64,000 nucleotides of DNA from Salminus brasiliensis (lineage: Eukaryota > Chordata > Actinopteri > Characiformes > Bryconidae), in the NCBI RefSeq assembly GCF_030463535.1, contig NC_132879.1:39462597-39526596 (forward strand). Direction: 5' to 3'. Below are positions 1 through 10,530 of the stretch, piece after piece (position 1 is the first letter of the stretch; each line of letters begins with the position of its first letter). The notes below the pieces were generated by a model, which was given only the letters and a program-made list of their open reading frames with translations, was not told the origin of the DNA and ran no database searches. The translations under genes and the position numbers were made by a program.

Positions 1-263
1 TTTTTTACCACTTTTGGTAGTTACGGACTACTGCATACCGGGAACACCCCACAAGATGCCACACAATTTGTTCCTTGTGAAAGTCAGTCAGATCCTTATG
101 CTTGCCCTTTTTTACTGCATCTAACACATCAACAACTGACCATTTACTTGTTAACTAATATATACACCACCTTGGCAGGTGCCACTGTGAGGTGTAATGA
201 GATGATCTATGTTATTTACTTACTCACATTCATAGTTTTCAAATTATGGCTGATCAGTGTATA
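1..263 (-). mobile_element. 5'-end fragment of a fish Tc1-like transposon, cut by the window edge
   Basis: Read on the minus strand, this begins with the terminal repeat (complement of ttatggctgatcagtgtata at 244-263). It continues into the untranslated leader and the first codons of a Tc1 transposase family that is very common in fish. The same leader and N-terminal region recurs on the plus strand at 4712-5136, so the two copies support each other. The reading frame is decayed and leaves the window at position 1. Family recognition is from memory of the transposase; the terminal repeat and the match to the second copy are seen directly. Confidence 0.7.
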
Positions 264-2255
264 AGTATGAATGCTAACATCATGCTAAACTGGAATCATT
301 TCCATTCCTGAGCAAGATACAAGAACGGAAAGACTAACTGGCGCTAACTCATGCATTTGTCATGCTAAATGAATATTCTATGAATCTGGCAACCAGCAAC
401 CAGTCTTCCAGCTGCAGTGCTTCTTTAGACTTACACACCTGCTGCCAACAATGGTTAAAATACATAGTTCATAGTTCAAATGAACTCCTTTCAAATTATC
501 TTCAAATCTTCCAAGGAGGATGAGTGAGCCTTGGGCACTCATGACCTCGTTGCCCGTACTGGTTGTCCTTTCTTGGACCAAATCCTCTGAGGAGGATTTG
601 ACAGTAATCCAACCATACTTCCTATTCCTTATATATCAAAACACACAATTCATCTTCCTATTCATTAAGATCAAAATCTTTTTCATGCCACTCTCCTTCA
701 CAAAGGTGATAAATCTAATGGCTTGAACATTTACGGTTCCCATTCTGCATAAATATTACAATCTCATCATTTGGTGGGGTGGGGGAAACATTGAAAGCAT
801 AGTTCATGTGGGTGTGAAGAGGAACACACTCTCTCTTTACAGTAATGACTCTATCAAATCTATACATTATTGATGTTGATACATTCCAAATTGTCCTTTT
901 TTCAGCAATAACTTGTGATTCCTCCTTGAGATGTAACCAATCAGCATTAATCTACCGAACTGTCAATCAAACACTCACTCAGTGTGCTTGGAAAAGAGTG
1001 CTAATTGTAAGATGTGAACTGTAACAGGATCCCATCGCTAACTTTCTAAGTACATCTTCTGACATAAGTCTGACATGTTTTTTTCAGCCTTTAAAACTAT
1101 TGTTTTCACAGTTATCTACTGCCTTTTTTTTTAGTATTATTCTTGTGGTGGTTCATACTGGGAAAAAAATTGTAATTGGAGAACTCAGCAACTGAATACA
1201 CTTAAACAGGATTATAGAGATTAACTGGTATATTTTACTAATTTCACCGTAATGTGTTATACATAAGCTGCCGAACAAAAGCTAGTTCTTACCACATATT
1301 TAGAAAACAATAAGCTTCAGTTCTGTTGCTGAACTTGGGGAAAAAGCATTAGTACAATTACTATGGCTTTATAATGATCAGTAAGAATACAAGCGCTACA
1401 ATATTTGCTTAATCTTTTTATAACACATCGTTTTCTCTAACATTACTCGTTGTACCCAGATTTAACAATAGAGTGCAGCTTATCATTTTTAAATCCATTC
1501 CTCATACACTTCTGCCCTGTATATTTTATATCTCTGCCCTGCTTCAGGTATCACTGCAGTCAGATAACATACTCAGGTTAAGAGCCACTTGGGCTGAGTA
1601 GGAGCTTTGAACTGTCGCTCTAGCTTTTCCTCTCGCTCCCTTTCTCTCAGATGAGAATTAGGGCCTGGATAACACTTAACTGCAATACTTAGATAGAAAT
1701 CATCTCTGTACTTTTATAGATGGGAATGATGAACACATCTCTTAGAACAAAAAATGTATTTGTTAACAAAACAATGTATTGTTATGTATTATTTCTAGTA
1801 GAGATGAACGCAGTATGAGCACTACAGCAACAGCATAAATATCAACACCTACAATGCCAATTCTGCCTCACAGGTTTGCCTCACAGAATTCCTACAATCA
1901 CATTGGTTGCCATAGCAATTTATTGAGAACACTGATTAAGGCGGAGCAGCGAAGCTTAGTTAACCAGTCAAATATTTATTCTTTTAGGTGTTGATGTGGA
2001 GCATTGCTTAATGACCATAGCGAGCTAACAGCACAATCACACTGCATTAGCTAGAATTGTCATCCTAAGAACTCAAGAAGCAACAAGCGAGGGACAGAGT
2101 GCTTTCAAACATTTTGATCGCTAAGTCACATTTTAATGAGACGAGAGACGACAATGATTCATGCAAGACTTATTATGCAACATGTAATCTGTATTGTGTT
2201 GTTTCCTCTCACTGTCAGCAACGTTTGTTTATTGTTTTGCTTTTTTTATTTTCAG

Positions 2256-2324
2256 CCTCCAATGGATAATGCTTCAAACCCATCCTGTCATGCCTGCCGC
2301 TGCTCTGTATGTACGGAAGTATAA
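2256..2324 (+). CDS. Possible terminal coding exon of an unrecognised gene
   Basis: A pyrimidine-rich tract ending in tttttttattttcag is followed by a 69-base open stretch. It encodes a cysteine-rich tail whose last residues are SCHACRCSVCTEV, then TAA, and a perfect AATAAA polyadenylation signal two bases later (2327-2332). This is the layout of a last exon, but no upstream exon or family match was found. A chance combination is quite possible. Confidence 0.18.
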   Translation, partial: PPMDNASNPSCHACRCSVCTEV

Positions 2325-4080
2325 AAAATAAAATTGTTCATTGTTGTTATAACTGACATGACTTAATTTGTAAACAGCCAAAAATGCTTGTTTGAATACT
2401 CTGCTCTCTTCAGCGGGTTAGGATTGTACTATGGGCTTATTTAATAAATAACAATAAAATAGAAGGCTATGTCAGCAGGCATAATATGAAGGCTTAATAG
2501 GCAAAAAACAATCTGCACAACTGCAAAAAAAATACTTTTCCACCAAGAAATTTAATTTGTTTAAGGCATGCTACTGTTGCCAAGACCTTAAATAAGAACA
2601 AAGACTGTAGAATACTGCAATAAAATGTAAAACTTATATTTTGAAATAAAATAAAGAGCATAAGCCATGTTAAATAAACAACCCTTTGCCTTAATTTTAG
2701 CACTTTTTAAACAACTTAATAAGTGTAAAAGGTTGATAGAATGAGTCAGTCCACCTGATGGTTCGTATAAGCAGCATAAACATCTATTACCAGCACAACT
2801 GATAATCATGTGACACATTAATCCAGAATTTAGCTGTTGTGAGGGAGTCATAGGTGAACATCGAACACCACCCAGCTAGGGTAGATTTTAGAACTGGATC
2901 AGATTTCTAAAGCGTACAATACCACAAGTCCAGGGTCCCTGACTTACTTCTGAGAAATTGCTGCATTGTACGTTTTGACGTAACGCCACCTTCTAGCACA
3001 CTGTTTTTTATTGATTTAAAAAGAGTTAAAAGGGTTGTAGAAAGCAAATGTTTTAAATGGCTTTCATTGGTGGGTGTCCACTCCATTAATGCCGCAACTG
3101 AACTAAATTAAATAGTGTTTACATCATAGTTCGGGCAAAGCTACACAGATGAAAATGATTCTTATGACGCAGAGAAACCTGCTGCCTCGGATGAAAGAAG
3201 AAAGACCTGAGGTGTTAAAAAGAGCTTCACAATAATAAGAGCTTCTGTAATCCTCCCTCTCTGCTGGATTAGGAAACACTGACACGCTGTAATTAGAGTT
3301 TCCTGTCCTAAACCGTGTGGTGATTTCCAGGCACTGACAGTCATATCGTGCTCTTGCTGAGGCTGCCATCCAACTCTCAACTCTAGCCAAAGTGAGAGCA
3401 GCATGGTGTACCATTTAAACCATCATTCTTTTTATCTTGGGTATACTGTATAAGTGTAATCACCTGTAATCGCCTATCATTGTACTTTTATAGTACATGC
3501 CAGTATTTTTCTGCATATGAAGACTAGGCTAAGAACAGTGTGCAGGCCTACATTTTTAACTGCATGGATATTATAAAAATGATCAGTTACATGATCCAAA
3601 AATAATTAATAATAAATCTAATAATTTAAAAACAACAATTGTTTATTGTTACATTGTTCAAAACATATCCTGGGCACATTGAATTGGGGCTTATCCAGAT
3701 GCTGCTAATGTACTGAATTATTGTGTTCACTCACAAAAATGGATCTGGAAATGTAACATGGATTTTTTTGGCCTCGTTTAATCTCTTTGGCATCATCTGC
3801 AATCTATGACTTGTGTCTTGGAAAGTCACCAAGTACACAGTCCTGTGTGTATATGTGTCACTCGGCCACAGACTGAAGGGGTGAAAGGATGGGTCAGTAG
3901 AAGACTGCTTATCTGCATCACCTCATCAGAGGCATTTGACAACTCCTTTCTGTATACAGGTGTTAACATGTCACAATTTGTAAATCGTAAAATGAAATAA
4001 ATAAATAAATGCCACAGTTTCATTGTTAATCAGAGAATCAAACATTACAGGACCAGGAACGTCAGGCTATCCTTAGAGTA

Positions 4081-4082
<2 letters not shown>

Positions 4083-4119
<37 letters not shown>
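4083..4119. repeat. (TA)n microsatellite
   Basis: Uninterrupted TA dinucleotides, about 18 units. Confidence 0.95.
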
Positions 4120-4122
<3 letters not shown>

Positions 4123-4711
4123 GTGTTGCTTTATGCCATGAATGCATAAAAACACCTGGTCTATTCTGAGGATATATACGAGGATATATGTTTAGCAATT
4201 TCGTACAGTTTGCTACATTTTCATTCATTTTTCATTTTACTCAGTCATAAACAGGGGAGAGTGAAACTTTCAAGTAGTTAAACAGGTCCTGGGTTTGTGG
4301 TCACCTAATATTCTCAATGTAATGTTTTCTGTAAATTCATCCTACCAGTGTCTCTGATTACTGATCCTGAAAAATCTGAACCTGTATTATTTTAGTCCCT
4401 CTTTTGGTGGCTGCAATACGGCATAATTTCTAAGCATGTACATACGTAACTCACAGTGAGATGCAGCCAAGCTCCCCTCTATACAGCAGGGTTCATTTTA
4501 ACACTGTTACAACTAAGTCTCTCTATAGAAACAAATCAAATTTGTACTATGGCTGTCATAAAAAGCTGCCTGTCTCATTGTGCTGATCTTGCTGTTCTAC
4601 CTTGTTTAAATGTCTAAGTAGGTTAGTTCTCCAAACTACATTGATGGAGTATTTCCGTGGTGCAGTTGCTGCTGTGTTTTAAAGAGATCCACTCACACAT
4701 CTACTTGCACC

Positions 4712-5136
4712 AATTAGCAATGACAGTAAAACCTCTGACAGGTGAAGTGAATAACAGTGATTATCTTGTTACAATGGCACCTGTCAGGGGGGAGGGGGTA
4801 TTTTAAACAAAAAGTGAACAGTCAGTTCTTGAAGGTAGTGTGTTGGAGGTAGGAAAAATGAGCAAGCATAAGGATCTGAGCCACTTTAACAAGAGATAAT
4901 TTGTGATCAGATGATTTGGTCAGTGCATCTCCAAAAAATGTGGCAGGTCTTGTGGGGTGTTCCAGATATGCAGTGGTCAGTACTTACCAAAAGTGCTCTA
5001 AGGAAAAACAAATGGTGAAGCGGCAACAAGGTCATGGGCTCCCCAGGCTTACTGATGTGATCAGTGGAGGCCCTAACTTGTAACTTAACAGAATTGTAAT
5101 GTTAAGGATTTAATGTTGTGGCTGATTTGTGTATGT
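4712..5136 (+). mobile_element. Internally deleted Tc1-like element
   Basis: Starts with the subterminal leader of the same Tc1 family as 1-263 (gtgaacagtcagttcttgaa at about 4816). It runs through a degraded transposase N-terminus that includes the stretch for a CSRYAVV-type helix-turn-helix, then jumps to the 3' terminal repeat (gtggctgatttgtgtatgta). The catalytic DDE core is absent, so the copy is a non-autonomous remnant. Boundaries are approximate. Confidence 0.65.
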
Positions 5137-5377
5137 ATATACCTCATAAATTGTTATTGCACATATTTTATCTCTCAATATTACTACTAAGTCTTGTGTG
5201 CTGACATGTTTTGCATGCTGTATGTTGCACCCTGGCCTAGAGCTTTCACTGTCAAAAGGGACCAAATAGGTTCTTAGAAGCGAAGCCATCAAATAACCAC
5301 TGTTGGTTTCACAAGTAGTCTTTTAATAGATAGTTCTTCCTTAAGCCGCTGATGTCCATGTTTTCCATATTGTTCTT

Positions 5378-5539
5378 CTTCACAGCAAAACGCAATTCAC
5401 AGCAAGTTTATAGACCCAATGATTAAAGGTCAGTACCTTTAAGTTTATAGTTAGCAAGTTTATAGACCCAATGATTAAAGGTCAGTACCTTTAATCATTG
5501 GGTCTATAAACTTGCTGTGAATTGCATTTTGCTGTGAAG
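5378..5539. repeat. Long near-perfect inverted repeat (hairpin) with an internal tandem arm
   Basis: Arm 5378-5430 is complementary to 5487-5539 over 53 bases with one mismatch. Inside it, 5453-5482 pairs perfectly with 5487-5516 (30 bases) around a four-base loop, cagt. The left arm's core is therefore present twice (at about 5402-5430 and 5453-5482), each copy able to pair with the single right arm. There are no coding features and no obvious transposon ends. Confidence 0.9.
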
Positions 5540-6179
5540 ATCTGAGGTTTAACGGAAAACAAAAGTCCCTATTCTGAATATACTCACAGCTTTCACATTG
5601 ATTGTACACCACATGATGGACTGCAGGACTTACTGCCACACCAATCAGAAATGTAGTCCTTCAGACACTAATGTGTGCATCACCAACTGATTAAACAACC
5701 AGGTGAATTCCAGGTTTTTTTTAGCATTTCAGTGCTTTACAAATGTTTTTACAGTCACGTGACACAATTATACTATAGCTAAAGTAGTCCTGTCTGTGAC
5801 ACACCGTGGTTATTTTTGTTAGGCGTGTCTAGTTGTTTAAACTAAGTAACAAGCAATACGCTATAAGGAAACCAAAGTGGCTCTTCTATGGCTTTACTCC
5901 AAAGAAACCTCTTTGGCACCCTTATTATGCGTGCGCCTGTCAGTAACTTTCCCTGGGAGCCCCTGTCTGATTTTTCATACTGCTGGTGTTGGAATAGCCC
6001 TGCCCTACCCAACCCAACCCAGTGCTTCTCATTCTGCAAATACACTTGATTTAGCTCATCAGCTCATAGAGCTGGGTGTGTTGGTAGGGGGGAAACTAGA
6101 ATATGCACCCTTAGCGAGCTAAAATCCCACTAGCTTAAAAAAAACAAAAACACAGCACTGCTAGAAGTTAGACGCGTTA

Positions 6180-6610
6180 GGAACTTTTTTCCTCCGCGTT
6201 TCCTTAGTTCAGATGAAGCTGGAACCGTACCTGTGCGCTCCCGGTGCCTAGTCCATTGGATCCACCAAAGCCTGGCCAGTCTTCTGCGGCGATGTTCTAC
6301 TCAGCATAGTCCGTCTGGGTCAGGGGCGCATCGCCGCGGCTCACATCGCCCTCTCAATCCGGACATGCGTTTATCCAGCAGAGGTGCTCGCAGCACGAAC
6401 CAGCAGTGTTTTCCCTCAACGGCGTGTGTGTGTGTGTGTGTGTGCAGTGTATGTCGCCTGTTAAAAAAAACAGCAGTTACGAGCGCAATCGAGAGCAGCC
6501 CAGCAGAGCGCTCAGGAGGCAAGACAGCTCTGAATAAGGGTCACGCTGTTGTTGGGGGTAACAGATCCGCAAGCAGTGATAGGCTAGACTCGGTTAGACT
6601 CTAGCCCCTG
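6180..6610 (-). promoter_or_regulatory. CpG-rich block, possible promoter with a noncoding first exon
   Basis: This is the most CpG-dense stretch of the left third of the window, in an otherwise CpG-poor surrounding. On the minus strand a good donor (gcgcacag followed by gtacgg) lies near 6229, which would fit a 5' untranslated exon of a gene transcribed to the left. It contains a short GT run at about 6425-6444. Short ORFs cross it on both strands without domain content. No following exon was identified, so direction and function are inferred. Confidence 0.3.
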
Positions 6611-6631
6611 CCTGCCCACCACTGACAACCT

Positions 6632-6655
6632 CCACACACACACACACACACACAC
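6632..6655. repeat. (CA)n microsatellite
   Basis: About 11 CA units. Confidence 0.9.
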
Positions 6656-6807
6656 TCAGAACTTCTGTCTGCGCTAGGCACATTACATTGCACTGCACTC
6701 CCTCATCTTAGAGGTTAAGAGGTCCACATCACCATTAATAATAACAATAAGAATAATATTATTTAATAATAAAATTATTTTAAAAATATCTTAAGCTTAC
6801 CAGACAC

Positions 6808-6905
6808 TTCATTAGGAACATTCCGGATAGGGCTTCTGTTTGCTCTCAAAAAAGCTTCAATTATCTGTGGATTCCACAAGATGTTGGAAACATTTTTCAG
6901 GTTTT
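6808..6905 (-). mobile_element. 3'-end fragment of a Tc1-like element
   Basis: The complement reads like the transposase C-terminus and 3' flank of the common fish Tc1 family: the region before an 'ESMP'-type tail, then a 'CCTAATgaAGTGtCtgg' end. It is the same superfamily as 1-263, 4712-5136 and 20196-20350. No open frame remains. Confidence 0.5.
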
Positions 6906-7620
6906 TATTCTTAATAATTTCAAAGCAGATATTTAGTTTTATATTTATGTGTACTTTTACATTCAAAACTCTAGAATTAGTCATTCTCAATCCAAGTCTA
7001 TGTAAACTTGTTTTATTAAATCAAACATATTGTGTAGTCTTTTTTGTGTTGAAAGATTTGGCATGTTGCACCTCTGATAGTACCCGATTAATGATGTCAA
7101 AAAAACAGATTTTTCCTGAATTGCTTCCATCAAACACCTGCAAAAAAGTGACAGCATTAAAGGTTATGCAAATCATTGGGGTACCTGTAGAGTTTGTTTG
7201 TGCAATAACATTTCTATATAAAACTTACATGTTTCCAATTGGCTCTTGGCATCATCTATTTGCATACTGGGCGTGCCCTACAGTCATCTACACTTACATC
7301 AATATGTTGTAAGCTGTAAGAGCAAGTTACAGTTTTCTGTGTTACAAAGTGTGACTCTGTGCTGGCTGTGCACTGTAGTGTTCACTCTTGTGCTGTCACA
7401 GGACAGATAAGTTTGGCTGCAGAACTTTGTGTTATTATTCTATTTAATGTGATTGATAATAGTAGAAAATAGAAATAGAAAATCTGCAAAATAATGGTCT
7501 CTAAAGAATATTTAATGAAAAGTTCTGTGAATGTTGTGCAATTTTCTACTAAATATGAATTACAATACATTAGAATTCCTGAGGTTTTGTTTGGCAGTCA
7601 TTGTTACCAGACATTTGATC

Positions 7621-7910
7621 GACATTTCAGCGGTTAGAGCGCCGGGATATCGATAACAGGGTTGTGGGTTCGATTCCCGGGCTCGGCAAGCTGCCACTGT
7701 TGGGCCCTTGAGCAAGGCCCTTTACCCTCTCTGCTCCCCGGGCGCTGGAGTTGGCTGCCCACCGCTCTGGGTGTGTGTGTGTACTCACTGCCCCTAACAC
7801 GTGTGAGTGTGTGTGAGTGTGTGTTCACTACCAGATGGGTTAAATGCGGAGGACACATTTCGCTGTACAGTGTACACTGTACAGTGACAAATACATGCAC
7901 CTTTACCTTT
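7621..7910 (+). mobile_element. tRNA-derived SINE
   Basis: The head resembles a tRNA gene: a box-A-like gcggttagagc and a box-B-like gggttcgattcccgg. A body follows (cttgagcaaggccctttacc), then a GT-rich internal stretch and a tail. A second copy of the same element lies in opposite orientation at 41950-42232 and aligns along its whole length; that copy preserves the complete box A (tggctcagcggttagagc). The head of this copy is truncated by a few bases. It contains a short internal duplication of tacagtgtacactgtacagt. Confidence 0.85.
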
Positions 7911-8134
7911 ACTTTATCTTTATCAGTGTGGTCTTTTTGTCAGCTCCAGCCACTCTGGCCATTCTTTATCGACCTCTTTCATTAAAAAGGCATTTCCCTC
8001 TGCAGAACTGCTGCGTACTGAGATCATCCTGATAGTTGGTGTGAAGGTTACCTGGAACTGCAGGATTGTTTCTGCGTGATTTTTTCTGCTGCCAAATCTA
8101 TTTATGCAGTATCATTTTATTTCATGTCAGTAAA

Positions 8135-8181
8135 GAACTATTCCTGGAACGTGTTAAAGACATTGCTGAGCGTTCTTATAA
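8135..8181 (+). repeat. Left arm of an inverted pair flanking the first exon of NLR gene 1
   Basis: About 46 bases here (containing cattgctgagcgttcttata) are the reverse complement of 9860-9905, with three or four differences. The pair encloses 1.68 kb that includes the putative promoter and noncoding first exon of NLR gene 1. Confidence 0.8.
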
Positions 8182-8498
8182 ATTCCTAAATATGCTACAG
8201 TGCTACAGTAACTATGTAATATAATCTGTCATAAATCACAGTCACATAGCGGCGATCATCTTGTCCTGGAACAGGCTATAGATTATTTATGTTCCGGTGG
8301 CGCCATCGTGTGGTCATAGTTTTTACTCATTTTTATGGTCATGTTTTATTACTCACTGAAGGTTGCACTACTTATCCCTAAACAAATACTTTTTATGCCG
8401 TTTTAAAATAAGTCCACGCCTTAAGTATTTCCACCTTTAGACAGTTTAGACAGATTTAGTTAGTTAGAATAGTTTTAATAATAATAGCAATACTACTG

Positions 8499-8534
<36 letters not shown>

Positions 8535-8559
8535 GGAAGAAGAAGAAGAAGAAGAAGAA
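8499..8559. repeat. Compound (AAT)n-(AAG)n microsatellite
   Basis: About eleven AAT/TAA units followed directly by about eight AAG units. Confidence 0.95.
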
Positions 8560-8769
8560 TTGAAAGTATTTTTTAAATTATTATTTAATTATTGAAACTT
8601 CCTATCAAACGTTACTTGATTTTACCTGATCTGTAGCTCACGGTCAGCTAAATGTACCGGCAGAGATTGCTTGCATGTAAATCCATAAGGCTAACAATCA
8701 GACAAAATCACAGGAGGTAGGAAATAAGGAAGTTTAACATCTCCTATTTAGGCGTAGCTCTAGTGACAC

Positions 8770-8829
8770 ACACTTACCACACAACCCAACGTTACATCTT
8801 TATTCTAGGGCTAAAAGACGATTTCTGAG
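8770..8829 (+). other. Noncoding first exon of NLR gene 1 (proposed)
   Basis: The sequence ending aaaagacgatttctgag, followed by the donor gtaggc, is shared with 27690-27779 upstream of NLR gene 2. The surrounding 300 bases are similar too (for example cgtcaacaaaacca about 90 bases downstream). Conservation at the same place in both paralogues, ending at a GT donor, supports a 5' untranslated exon. The transcription start is not visible; the 5' boundary given is only where similarity becomes clear. Confidence 0.5.
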
Positions 8830-9859
8830 GTAGGCAACATTTGCAGTTGTTTTCGGGTTAAACGATGTGTTCTAGTTTAGCGCTACATCCGTTTTAATGC
8901 CGTTGTCTGTAGTTCGCCGTCAACAAAACCACCCATGAAATAACTCGTTAAATTGTATGTAGCTCTGCCACCTGCAGACATTATCGCTTTATCCTTCCAA
9001 TGTTTCTGCCTGTGTCCTGAAAACGTTGTGGGGTGCTTATGTCTGACTATTGAATAACTCGTTCATTTGAATCGACTCTTTTCCTGTCGTGTGCGAACGT
9101 GTGCGTTGTGTGTAACCGTGTGATTTCGACTCGTTTCTGAAGCGAGGACGAAATTGCGTGCTGATTGTCTTTCTGTGTGCCTTTTCTCGTTTTTGCCTGA
9201 TGCGTAGCTCGTTTCATTAAATACACAGGTAAAGAGAAAGGGTGTCCATGCTACAACATAAAAAAACAAACTCAACGAAGGCAGTAGATGCAGCGTAGGT
9301 GTTTGACTTAAACCTGTAGCTGTGTGCCTAGTATATTATCGATCTCCAATCTAGATCTACAAACATCTACATCTACAAACGGCAAAAATGTGCTACGTTT
9401 TGTGTGTGTGTGTGTGTGTGGAGTTTCGCGAACAGTGACTCGAAGCCTTCCTGACACTGCTGTGTCGAATCAGTTGTCTGAAGAACTCCCTGCTCTGTAG
9501 CAGTCATTATAGTGTCCAGGGAATCGACCATTTTCCAGTCCATACATGGTCAAAATCTAAATTCAAACTGCGCCAGCCCTCAATCATACATCTATGTTGT
9601 AAAGAAGACGTTATTGTAACAGCTCAGCATCGGCAATCTTTGCCAGAGATGGCCCAACGTTTACATTTCGGATGTGTGTGCCACTTTGCCACGGTCAGTA
9701 GTCATAAAACCAATCAATCAGACGCAACTTTGTCTGGATTAGTGCCAGAGTCTGGACTTTAGGAGCCACTCTTGTTTGTATGTGGTCGAAGGGAGTACTA
9801 GGAGAAGATAAAGCAAATCCTAAAAACGTTCATATAAATATACGACCGTTTCCTGAACG

Positions 9860-9905
9860 TTATAAGAACGCTCAGTAATGTCTTTAAAACGTTCCAGGAT
9901 AGTTC
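9860..9905 (-). repeat. Right arm of the inverted pair flanking NLR gene 1 exon 1
   Basis: Reverse complement of 8135-8181, containing tataagaacgctcagtaatg. The two arms could be two insertions of a short repeat or the ends of one element; no target duplication is clear. Confidence 0.8.
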
Positions 9906-10432
9906 GCATGTAACGTTGGAGAAAAAACGTAAAAAATGTGAAAACACGTGACGTGATAGTGATTTACCTCACAAAGTTATTAGTTAGACAAACACAAACA
10001 TCGGAAACGTTTCCTATATAAAAAAAAAACATCAGTTTTTTATACAATACAATCACACTGATATCATACTGATACATAATATATAGTAAATGTCATTTAC
10101 TAGAAAATATTATTTTCAGAATTTACACAGATAATAAAACAGCTCAAATGAAGAACTTATATCACTTTTTAAAACATAACTACCAAATACAAACATTCTA
10201 GTGAACACTTGACAGATTGTCAATTGTGTTTATCCAGCATTAAGCCTAACATAAAATAAAATAATAATAAATAAAAATCAAGTGAACAATTATCCTAGTG
10301 GTGATGTAAGACAACACTTGCACTGCATGTAGACACCTTAAGAATGAGAAATAGCTCCTTAATTCTTTCTTTTTCTTGTGATGAAGGAATAGTCAAGGCC
10401 ACAGTGTTTGATTCTTCTTCTGGTGTGAACAG

Positions 10433-10530
10433 GTGCAGTATGGGCCCAACCATACATCTTTAATGATAAAGCAGCAAGCACCAACAATGGCAGGAGGTCA
10501 ATCTGATGAGCCTCTATGTGTCCATATAAG
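10433..10530 (+). other. NLR gene 1 exon 2: end of 5' UTR and start codon
   Basis: The acceptor gtgtgaacag precedes it and the donor gtaagactgc follows; both are shared with gene 2 exon 2 (30128-30206). It contains an upstream ATG at 10439 opening a seven-codon uORF that ends in overlapping stops, then ATG 10463 (in frame with the main start) and ATG 10487 in a good context (A at -3, G at +4). It leaves two bases (AG) to be completed by the NACHT exon. Confidence 0.7.

Larger units (their letters stand above)
264..4711. other. Intergenic stretch without a convincing gene
   Basis: AT-rich sequence with only short ORFs that lack codon bias or recognisable domains. The one splice-site-plus-stop pattern is listed separately at 2256-2324. 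A block at about 3130-3420 has higher sequence complexity and is open on the minus strand for about 90 codons, but I recognise no protein family in it. A TA dinucleotide run lies at 4083-4119. Confidence 0.6.

Noticed and set aside
3124-3414. 96-codon minus-strand ORF as a gene
   Set aside because: No recognisable family, no splice partners, and an equally long overlapping ORF in another frame; unsupported.
7660-7700. tRNA-like sequence
   Set aside because: Box A and box B match a tRNA, but the rest does not fold into a functional tRNA and a second full-length copy shows it is the head of a SINE.
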